From contig NW_003120934.1 of NCBI RefSeq assembly GCF_000003605.2, forward strand, positions 96,069-122,902: a stretch of DNA of 26,834 nt, read 5' to 3'. Source of the DNA: Saccoglossus kowalevskii (Eukaryota > Hemichordata > Enteropneusta > Harrimaniidae). How positions within the stretch are numbered: the stretch's first letter is position 1; the number at the start of each line of letters is the position of its first letter. The notes under the pieces are model-generated. The model was not told where the DNA came from, searched no databases, and was given only the letters and a program-made list of their open reading frames with translations. The translations under genes were made by a program, and so were the position numbers. Of the stretch, positions 12,201 to 24,200 are shown piece after piece.

Positions 12201-15200
12201 ATTACCGTAATTGGTATAGTACAGGTGTGATGGTTCAAATACCAAAATGGCAACAGTAACAAAAAGACTTCCCTGGCGGCGATGATAAAATACAAACACG
12301 GAGCCAACAGATGAGGTTTCAACTGGTACTGGTATTATTATACTCTGCAAACATCAAGTACAATAACGCGGCAAAACTCCACTACTCCAATAACTAGATA
12401 CTTAAACTCCAATACAATTCAACGAGATCTCCGATCTGATCTCGGTGCTGAACAACTCCCCTATATTTACCCACACTGTCTATAAATAGACCACTACATC
12501 AGCATACATAATGAGTCTGGAACATACTATAAATTTCTAGAATGTTCCATTAACTTCTATTGCCTCCTACAGTGTTCTATTACCTATTCAACCAGTTTCT
12601 AAACCAAATCCAGAATATTCCACCCAGACACAGTACGTTTCTAGAACATTCTCAGTGACACGGGAGTGGTAAATAAGTCGTATGCGACACCTATCTTAAA
12701 TCATCTTGTACTTTATACATGCTAACTTCCTAAGCACAATGAAAATTCTCTTCTCTTAAGCACTATTAGTACTGTACCTAGTAGTAGTTACTTCTTTTTG
12801 TTATACTTTTATTACAATTAGCTAAAATTGAGATACAGCGTAATAAAGTTATTATTGTATGTGTACCGGCATAAAAGTTCTTACAGCATCACTCAGCTAA
12901 GAGGTCACTGCAGTTTGGGTTGCACCCTTCGCATGCAGATTAATACTGCTTTTGTTTACAAAATTAAAAGTAAAGCTTTACATTTACAGCTACAAAATGG
13001 TTTAGCTTTCAGACTGGTGTATAGTTTACACTCTGGTGTTTAGCCTTTTCACCACCAGACTTTCTCGCCAAAACTTGTCTGCCCTTTTTTATTATCTTCA
13101 ATTTTTCTGGAAATGCACCCTATAACTAATTTTGGAGCCAACAGACAAAATTTGAATAATTTTTTGGTTTTTCCGAAAAAAGGAAAGTGCAGACTATAAA
13201 CATTACTATTTTGTGATGAAAAAAGGGAACTGGCAGTGAAAAGGATAAAGTATGCGATTATTAAGTAGATTCATTGCAGTAGGAGCAGACTTTATGTATC
13301 ATGTAGAATATAGAAACCACCATATGTGAATAGTATTGTGTTAAAGGAACTTTGACTCGCTTGGTTGATAAAACTTAACTTAATGTTACGAACTTGGCGT
13401 AGAAGGAAGATTCTCTAGCTCACTTGCAGATAACACTTACATGTAGAGATACCACAAAGGTTCGACCCAAAGGAATACAAATTAGTTAATTACTATCAAA
13501 CTTTATTCATTCAAATGGTCAGCTAAGGTAACCCCTCGCTGTCCCCTTTCTCCTTCCTTATCTCACAAAACTAGGGATTGTTTTGAAATTATCAAAAATT
13601 AAGCAATCAAATAATTTGGTATAGTGCATGAAGTTACTGACACTTCATGTTGTAGAACCCAAAAACAATTTTCACAGTTACAAAATTCCTAATTTTCCTT
13701 GACTCATGAAAATTGTTTTTAGTGAAAATAAAATATTTTACAGTATATGATGATTAATGACTTGTGAATATAAAAACATCAGTCAATAATACTCTCATTT
13801 TTTTTTTTTTTTTTTTTTTTACTAGAACCTGAATCTCCGGGTCCTGTCGTCGTCACAGATCCGGACATGACAAGTCTGGTGATATCTTGGGGTTGCTGGC
13901 ATCTGGTGAATTTGATGTCTATGAGATCTCAATAACCGATCTCAATGACGTAACATCTGTTGCTGGTATCGTTAACTCTGATAGTACTTTGCAATTCACA
14001 ATTATGAACCTGGAACCCAGTACGGCATATCAGATATCTGTCGTTACCAGACTTGGTACCGGGGATGATGCGAGTCGAAGTGTACCAAGTGAAATTACTG
14101 GTACCACAAGTATGTATCATTTTATTGTTTCCTAATATGGTATATATAATTGTGAATTTTTAAGACTGCATTGCTTATCTATTATGCAACAACATAGCAA
14201 CCATGTCATTGGTGATTTAATTTTTTCAGTGATCGTAGTATACGAATACAGAAACTGTCATAATTTAAAGGGGAACCGCTCAATCCCATGGATTGCACCA
14301 TGTATGCATTTTGCATACATTAGCCGCCATTTTAAACACATGATTTTTACTTGACGTGGCACGCTTTGATCGAAAACAGCAACATTTATACATCAAAAGT
14401 CCAACCAGATGAGTGTAATCGTTAGCGTACATATTCATGCCCCAGTAGAAATGTATTTGGAATCAGAGCTTGATCTCTAAACATAGTAAATGGCACATTT
14501 CCCGGAGTTCTTGCCATGATGTGAGTGGCTTGGTTCGAATTAGCATACTAATTGCGGTGGCCATCTTGCCCCTATTTATAGTATCGGTTCCCCTTAAACG
14601 AGGTACTTTCTCGGATGATTGGAATGCATCAAAGAACTCTTAATATTTTATCAATATTTAAGTACACAAGTAGCAAGATCAAAACTCAAATTTAAGCTTT
14701 CTACTAGGAGAGCCCTCCAATATATTAATTCATTGTACAGCACTCAACTTTAATCATCTTTTGCAAGATAATTCATCATACTTATATATTTTTCATATAT
14801 ATTTTTTATCATACTTCATATATTTTTTTTAAATTTTAAATGAAAAGTAGAAATCTAATAATTATTTTATTTGGTCGAAAATTCTATAAAACATTATAAA
14901 AAAAAATACATGACAAATTAATATTTGTTGTTGTAAATATAAAGCACACGACCAATATTTCCAACTAAATTTGTCAAAGCAGTGTCTTTTCTGAAAGCAG
15001 AAACGATCACATAATATAATCCAGCCCAAAATTTGCTGTCTGAATGACCTGTTGTATGTGTCTCGAAAAATTCTACGAACTTAGAATGCAATCCTAGTAT
15101 GCAAATTCTATCTAATTACTTTTCACTTGTTTCCATAGCAACCATTCCTCCTGGCAACATCGAAGTGCTGAATGTAGAAGTTGACAGTATAACCATACTA

Positions 15201-18200
15201 TGGGGAGAAACTGATGACAACTCTGCTAACGGGTATATCATACTGCTCACACCTCCTGATGGTGGTTCCTATCCGCAGTATCTTACCTTGGGGACGAGTA
15301 GGTTTACATTCCCATCGCTCACTGCAGGGAAAGAGTACTCTATCACTGTGCAGATAGCTGGTCTTAACGAAGGTAGAACCATTTCAGAGCAAACAAGTAA
15401 GTCAACCAATGACACAGTATACACATGTGTCATATACTTTTAACAGAAACATGGAATCCTGTTTTGATATCCTTGTTTCATATTTTGAAAGCATTTTATT
15501 GACAGATAAATGATTCATACCATTGTGTGATTAATGACGTTTGTCGCGATTGCGGGTTTTCCTAACTGTTGTCAACCTAGAATGATATTCATCTTTGTGT
15601 GCAGATGATAACAAGAATTTCAACCGTTGTTTTTTTATTTTTGATCAAAGATCTGTTGCTATTTGGTCAGTTAAAAACATTCTCTTGAAATATTGCAAAT
15701 TTATATCATTAAAGTAATGCTTGAAGTTTCATCTTAATTTTATCTGTGAGCTTAACTTGTGTTGTCATGGTGAATTTTTACTCACATTGGAAAAATTATA
15801 CAGCGAACTCAAAAATCATGTACAAAATGTTTCAACACAACAACATTGCATCATCAAACATTCCAACTGTATTGCTCTGATGTACTACTGTAAAATGACT
15901 AATGTTCACTGGGTTTAAATTTCACTGATTTACCATTTCAGGCATATTCAGTGGCTTTTAAATTTCATGGTTTTATCATTTAGATATTGTGTTCTATGCT
16001 AAATTTTACATTCACTGGGTTTTAATTTGGCGCATTTTCCAGTTAGCGAAAATAAGCAAAATTAAAACCCAGTGAATAATTAACCCCTTTACAGTATCTG
16101 AAATATAATCTACTTTTTCTTCGTCTTTCAAAGAACCAACACCTCCAGGTGCTATTACAGTTACTGCTGCCACTCCCACTACTATAACATTCAGCTGGGA
16201 GGCAGCCACGGGTGAATTTGACACGTATAGAATATTCTATGGTGTAGAAGGAATGCAGACAGAGTTTGACGGCTTCACTGAGAATGATGTCACCACTTAT
16301 ACTTTGGTCAATCTTATACCAAATACTTTTTATAATCTTGAGGTGGCTGCTAAGAGTGGTGACCAGGATAGTGACAGATCATCAGTACTTGGACAGACTG
16401 GTAAGTAATACGGCTAACCTCTATGCAAATGTCTGATAAAAATGTTGCTCATTGATCAGCACTACATGTAGCTTACTATCTTCGTTTACCATTAGATGTA
16501 CTCTTAACAGGGCTCATCATTTACTAAAGGCCCATTAAGACGCAGTGCAGTTTGTCCAATCTTGTAGAGAAACTTTTAGTAAAATACTAAATTTTAGAAT
16601 TGAACATGGGCATATCATGCATTCATGCCTGTGTAAGGCAAACCTTTAAAATTTTCTTCTGTGGCATTATACAAAAAGTAACAATTAACAACATTTGATT
16701 TTTTTGTTGTTGTAATCTTTACTTCATATAATATTAATATTGTAATTTTCTCTTTATTGTATAATTTTTCTTACCATACATTACCCACAAATGGTAATTG
16801 TCGAGTAATAAAGTTATCAATTGATAAATAGCTATTACTCAAAATGTCTAGTAGCTATTTTGAATAGTTGCATGCTTAGGACAACTATTACCAAATATTA
16901 TTATCTAGTATTAATCTCTATGGAGGGACCTGTATGTAAATCTTTGGTATTTGATTCAGACTAGTTCCACTCTGTATGCATTTCATATATACATGTAACG
17001 TACAATATTTGTTTTGTTGCTCCATGAAGCTGTTATCCCATTGGCTGAGATTGCTGTCACATCAGTGAGCACAAGCTCGATATCGATAATGTGGGGTGGC
17101 ACCGACTCCTCATCTGGTGCTTCTGGGTACCTCGTCTCAATCACTCCATCCATTTATGGACCTTTGTTTGTTGCCTTGGATACTATTGACTATACTTTTA
17201 ATAATCTGGACTCTGGTACGCTGTATGATATTATGGTTAACGTGCTGGGTACGTCAACTAGCGGCACATATCAACAAAGAACAGGTAAGTGGATGTTTGG
17301 TTAAAAAAATAGCAGAAATTTTTGCTCGTCATGTTTGATTCCATGATCTATGTGATATATAGTAGTGTTACGTAACATTTATCTAGCCTACAGCTAGTGA
17401 CAGCTAGTGACAGCTAGTGACAGCTAGTGACAACTAGTGACAACTAGCTTAGCTTATTTTCAAAACCACTATATGTATGTAAATTTTTCAGAGCAATTTG
17501 CCAGAATATAACTTGTATAGTAACATATAAATAAGTTGCAACTTTTGATAAGACTATACTTTTACATAAAACATTTTTGGGTGTTTGTAGAAATATATAG
17601 TATACATTTTTGTGTATTTCTTTTTCAGAACCCAAGCCGCCATTGGAGGTAACTGCAGGGGATGTTACAGAGACAACTGTTTCCATGGAAGTCACCATGG
17701 CTGCCATTGGTAACTTTGATCGATATGAGTTCTTTTATGGAAGAGATAGCGATGAATCTACGTATGCCGGCATGATACCCTCTGCTTCGCCCTCATTGGA
17801 GTTTAGCATTGATGGGTTGGACCCAGACTATGAATATTTCATCAAAGTTAAGACGGCTGCTGGTTCTGGGGATGACTTGATGTACAGTGTCCCATTTGAA
17901 CTCACTGTATCAACTCGTAAGTTTTCAGTACAATTGAATGCAGTAAGAGTTCAGTTCATATTTGATATTTGAAAATAATATGATTGGCCCTTTGTATTTA
18001 TATAACCACATCGCAAATTAAAAATAAAAAAACTTGTCATAAATTTGTCGTAAATACAATTTTCATATCATACTCTGGCGACCATTTTGAATTGAAAATT
18101 GGTCCACATTTATACATGTCAATATTCAAAAGTTGGTTTGAAACATTTAGAAAATTTTAATATTGATGATCTATTTCTTTCATCTTTCAGTTCCTTTGGA

Positions 18201-21200
18201 TCCTGCCAGAATTGTTGTTCTGGCTGTTACCACGACTACCATTGATATTGTGTGGGGACCAAGCTCCATTGGAGATGGTTACTTTGTAATTGCGGCAACA
18301 GCCAATGAAAACCCGCAGTATGCAACTACACTACTGGGAAGCTCACCTAAGCACAAATTTATTGATCTGACACCTGGAACACAGTATTCTGTTACTGTAC
18401 AAGTGACTGGAACTGACATCTCTAACTTAATCACCCAGACAACCAGTAAGTGCATCTTTTCATTTCAAATCGAGTAATGGCATTGTAGTTTGTATGTGCA
18501 CCTAATTTCTTCATTTATATGCAGCTTTATTTTTCGAAAAGTAATTTACAATAAAATGGTGGATATCAAATAGTTGATAGAGGTGGATATATATGTTGTA
18601 TGTGTTGATACACACTAATAACACACCTACAATGTATAATCATTGCTTACAGGACCTGAAGCCCCAGGTACAATAGCCGTTCAAAACGACCAAACGACAA
18701 CTACAAGTATATCTGTTGTGTGGAGTCCACCGGTTGGTGATTTCAATAATTATGAGGTTTCGTACACTGATGCTGTTAGCATGGAAACTGTTTATCAAAC
18801 AGTAGCTAAAGATATCAACACACTGATAATTGACGGCTTGGACCATTCTACGCCCTATACTATCACCGTGGTTTCAAAGATTGGATCTGGAGATGATGAG
18901 GTGAAGAGTGAGCCTACTAGTGTTGAAGCATCTACTGGTAAGATTCGTAGTGCAGTAATTTATTTATTCAATAACACTCGCACATCCCCATCCCCATTAA
19001 GGTTAGATTAACTATAATAAAATGCAAACTGAAAACAACAACAAAAATAGGAAAATGCCACTTAAGATTGTAGTAGTAATTTCTGCGGTATTTACCAGCA
19101 TTTCCAAATGTCTAGATTTGGTTGTATATTATTAGTCAATTTATTTGAAACTTGGTACAGTTAAATGCATTAATTCTTCACTGTGTTTAAAATGCCCGTG
19201 AAAATTACAATTTTTACAGTATTACCGGTAACATCACACTGATACTGATACACATCGTTTTTTTTCAAGTGCTAACTCTAAATGATCATTGTCCATGCCC
19301 ATTTCTCTGACACACAAGTAACAAATTTTAATTAATTTTTTAAACTTTTGTACGAAAGCAGAAACATTCTCTGTTTCAGTAACATTTTCTTTATATCTCT
19401 TTATATTATCTTATTATATTATCTTTATATTATCTTATTATATTATCTTAGCCGCCATTCAGCCTGGGGAAATTATTATACAGGATGTGACAACCACTAC
19501 GATATCTGTTTTATGGGGAGCACCAGCCTTGCCAACAGTTGGCTACTTGGTATCACATGACCCAGCTGACACACCCATATTTGTCACAGTCACCGAATAC
19601 ATCTTCTATGACTTAGTACCAGGACGAGAGTACACATTAACAGTGGTGCCAACTTCTGACAGTGCCCTAGCTACGCAGATTGTGCAGAGAACAAGTAAGT
19701 TTAAAAATCAAGGGCAGATGATTTGAAGGGTGATCAACTGCCTTGATCATGCACGGAAATATTATTGAAATCACATACTTGTATAAATCCATTCATTTGA
19801 CATCATTTGGTGGTTATATATTAATTTTTTAGAGCCAATTGCCCCTGGCGATATCCAAGTTGACGTTGACGGGATTGAACCAACTAAAATCCCAATATCT
19901 TGGGAGGCTGCGACTGGTGACTTTGACGGGTATGAAATTAGTTTCATCGCTCCTGATGGAACCGAGACAGTGGCAGATTTGGTAGCAGCTGAACAACTGG
20001 ACTATACATTGGTTGGCTTAGAACCTGGTATTCTGTATACTATTCAAGTTTCCACCAGAGTTGATGGTGTTACTAGTGAAGTATCGGAGACGCAAGCATC
20101 CACAGGTAAAAAATCTTATTAAGTGTCATGGTTTTTTTTTCATTTCTTTTAATCTATATTAAATTCATTGTTGCATTTTTCAAAAATGCATTAAATGAAT
20201 TTATTAGATCAGATGGCCTTGATGAAATCTTTCATCTGCATGAGATATTACTGAATTCACCACATTTATATTCGTATGAGCCACATATTATTCATGTTTA
20301 TGGGCCTAAAACCCCAAACCTTAATAATGGTCTTTTGACAAGCATAAATTAAAGCCATTAACATTTCATCCAATCACAATTATGCATTTGCAGGTCTGAT
20401 GGCAGGTATAATTTTAATGACTCAAGCCAGTATATTGAATGTTGTATATTGTTTTATTCATTCAACTTTACATGGAAGTAAAATCTCACACAACATTTGG
20501 AGACTTGTCCCTGAACCAGTTGCCCAGCCATTGCTATCTTTTTTTTTCCATTTCCAACCAAATTCTCTAAAGCATCACCAGATAATAATTATTCCTGAGC
20601 AGGCACCCTTTGTCTCAGAGCAGGCACACTTTGTCTCAGAGCAGGCACCCATTATCTCTGAGCAGGCACCCGTTATCTCTGAGCAGGCACCTGTTATCTC
20701 TGAGCAGGCACCTGTTATCTCTGAGCAGGCACCCGTTATCTCTGAGCAGGCACCCGTTATCTCTGAGCAGGCACCCGTTATCTCTGAGCAGGCACCCGTT
20801 ATCTCTGAGCAGGCACCCGTTATCTCTGAGCAGGCACCCGTTATCTCTGAGCAGGCACCTGTTATCTCTGAGCAGGCACCCGTTATCTCTGAGCAGGCAC
20901 CTGTTATCTCTGAGCAGGCACCCGTTATCTCTGAGCAGGCACCCGTTATCTCTGAGCAGGCACCCTTTATCTCTGAGCAGGCACCCTTTATCTCTGAGCA
21001 GGCACCCGTTATCTCAGGGAAGGCATCCATTATTCCTGAGCAGGCATCTATTATTAATCAGCACATCATCTTCATTTGCAGCACCATTGGAGCCAATAGA
21101 GATTGTTGTGATCAGTTATAACACAACGTCTATTTCTATAACATGGGGATCATCTGTAGATCCAACAGCTGAGAACTACATTATCATTGCTACATCAACT

Positions 21201-24200
21201 GGTACTGACACACAGGTTTGGACTCAATCCGTTGACGATCCAACACTATACACCTTCCAAGGACTTTTACCTGGAAGAATGTACACTATAACAATTCAAG
21301 TTACTGCAGCTTCTGGTAATTTGCAAGAGAACCAAATAACGCAGAGTACTGGTATGTATTATTATTATTAACAGTATACGTTTGTGAATGAATTTTGTAG
21401 CAGCACTTGGCATTTTCCTCTTCAAAACTATGTTGCCTAGTTTAAGTTTATCTAAATTCTTTCTTTGATTTTCTCCTTATAGTTCCTCTCCCGCCAGCAA
21501 ACATCATATTTATATCATCCACGTCAACCAGCATCACAATTGCTTGGGATCCACCCTCTGCCGGTGATTATGAAAAGTTCCAAATATACTCTGCTGAAAC
21601 TGACGAGGAGATGCTGACGCTGGCTGGCACCGTGGATATGGGGACGGCTGTATTTACGCTGGAGCGGCTGATGGAAGCTACAATGTATCAGATACAGGTG
21701 TTTACCGTGGTTGGAAGCGGCTCTGATGAAGTCAGGAGTGCTGCCAGGTCAACTCAACAGCAAACAAGTATTTATTTTTAAATTTTAAACTTACTTTTAA
21801 ATTAAGCATGCTTATTCAAATCTGAATTTAACATAACAAAATATGCAGGTTCAGGGCCACCACAAAAACCTTCTCGTATCTGTTAAGGTAAAATCAATGA
21901 CAGCACAAATTAAAATATATAAATCTCAACTGTTTAACGAAACTTAATTTTCTTGTTTCTTGGTTTATTAAAATATCACTAATTAATTTTACATAAAGAA
22001 CAAATTATAACTAATTATAATACATGTATATCTGTTCTATTTTTATAGAAGAACCTTCCCAAATAAAAAAAAATTCTAAAATTTAAAAATATAAGAGGTA
22101 GTCACTAAACCATGTACTTTCACACTCAAGCAAGAGAATAGACATGTTGGTGAACTAGCCTTGCACTGTGAGTGTTTTATTGTTTACACTCCAGTTTTTT
22201 TCACAAATAAAAAAAAAAAAAAAAAAAAGAACTGCAGACCACACTTCTTTATATTTTTTAGTAGGCAAGCCATGTTTCCACATACAAAAATACACATAAT
22301 ATTTCTATTTAATTTATTTTATTTAAAAAAAAAATGATTTTAGAAGCATAACAATACAACGACTAGATTTGGTGTCAGTTTGCTCCCAATTCATACTGGA
22401 ATATTGCCAGCAATAATTAATAAAGCTTGTTCAGAAAACCATTTATTCCCGACATCATATTCAATGGCTAGTTCTCAGGATCTACAACAGTAAATAAACA
22501 GAAATCATTTTGAACGTGGTTTTTAGATGACACCACCATATCGAATTTGGATTTGGACCATACCATTTCAAGCTGCAGGGTGTCTAAACAATGACTCAAC
22601 AAACAATAAACACATCTTCCACCCACCACACATATTTTAGCCACAATTGAACAACCAAGAAAGCAACAAATATCAGGCTGCATCTTGAAAACAACGAGAT
22701 ACCACATTACAACCAGTCATTACAAACATGAAATCCTCCACCCCTCCCAGTACACCCTACAGCATTATGGTTCCTATACTCATTTGCATCTATGTACAAC
22801 AAGCTTAGCCAATATATGCACCTGACTCATCAAACTTTTGACCAACCACTCATTCTAAATATTGTGGAGTGAGGGCGCTATTTACTAATGAGAGGAATCT
22901 TTTAAACGAATTAAACAGATATACTTCAATTATAATGATGCACAAATAAAATAAATAGTTTAATATTCCATTATGGCAGAGTAAATATATTAAAAAAAAT
23001 TATAGATAAGATTCACTGACTTTGTTTTTAATAACATCATAACAGTTGATCTGACTGTGAATTAAAACATATTGTTCAACCCATTGCATTTCTGTGATGA
23101 TTTGAGGCTATGACGTTTAGTTTACTTATTTGCGTAATGATATTGATACATTGTATGGAGCATCTTATGAGAACTTGGGTTCAGTTCCAGGCCTAGTAGT
23201 TGAGTAATAAACATCTTAGTTACTTAGTTGCTCTTCTCCAGTGCGTTATTTTCCCCTGACCAATACTCACTTGGTTCACTCTACCTTGAGAAGTCTGTTC
23301 TCAGTTTACAATGTCCTTAAATTAAATTAGCTTTTAAACATCTATTAATGTCAACTATTGTTGTCACTTTCACAAAAGTCTTAATTAATACTAATTGTTG
23401 ATTTGATCAGAGTTATTAAAAAAATAATTATCGAATGATGGAAAAATCCATAATGTGCAATATTTGTGTGTTTAAAAAGTTAATCTTCGGAACATGAGCA
23501 AATTGTTAATATAGTCTGCTAACATGTAAAAAAAAAATTTTTTTTGATTTTCAGAAGCTACCATTCTTAGAGTCTTGACTACGACCATTAATTTCATCTA
23601 TGTGAAATGGACAGCACCTTCCATAAGTTTTGACACGTACACTTTGACCTACGATCCATCAGATGGCTTACCAGCATCACCAATCCAGGACATTCCACCA
23701 TTACAATCAACTCAAAGCATTAGTAGTCTAACACCTGGACAGGAATACAGTCTTGTGTTGTCTGTGGTTGGCATGACAACATCAGAGTTGGACTCGCTGA
23801 AAACAAGAACAAGTAAGATCAGTCATGAACAGCAGATTTATACTTTTTAGCTCCGCTGTTGACAACACGGAGCTCTTCATATTATTGATTGTCTATCGTC
23901 ATCTCAGCTGAGAGGCTGCTTGTTAGCTCATTCTATGCAAGACTGAGTAAATTAAAGTTTTGAGGAAAAAGTCTTTTGCTTTTGGTTGCTATTTAATAAA
24001 TACAAATTTTTATTCATTCTTCTTGAACAAACTTGATTATATTATCGACCATGTTGAAATCTCAGATCCGAGAGGTTATGTCAACAACCATTTTTAAGCT
24101 CCGTTGTCGAATTTGTCGAGCAGAGCTTATCATATGAATGATTGTCCCTCGCCGCCCATCGTCCATGTCAACTTTTTACTTTTTCGAATTCTTCTTGAAA

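Noticed and set aside
20575-21030. Minus-strand repeat ORF (I-T-G-A-C-S-E units)
   Set aside because: Antisense reading of the same minisatellite.
20597-21058. CRISPR array
   Set aside because: Units are contiguous 21-mers without spacers, in a eukaryotic intron.
20589-21081. Upstream extension of exon 22 through the minisatellite in the same frame
   Set aside because: The frame is open from 20589, but the AG sites available would need phase-2 entry, whereas intron 21 has a phase-1 donor. Phase-1 entry meets TGA in the first unit. The acceptor at 21080-21081 gives the normal domain start.
20399-21121. A 240-codon plus-strand ORF made of E-Q-A-P-V-I-S repeats
   Set aside because: It is the 21-base minisatellite read in one of several frames left open because 21 is divisible by three. 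It runs through the exon 22 acceptor in the wrong frame and has no splice or domain support.
22468-22707. 79-codon minus-strand ORF in intron 23
   Set aside because: Isolated, with no recognisable domain and no splice or promoter context.
23150-23230. tRNA-like or SINE B box (GGTTCAGTTCC)
   Set aside because: One mismatch to the B box, no A box at the right distance, and no cloverleaf seen.
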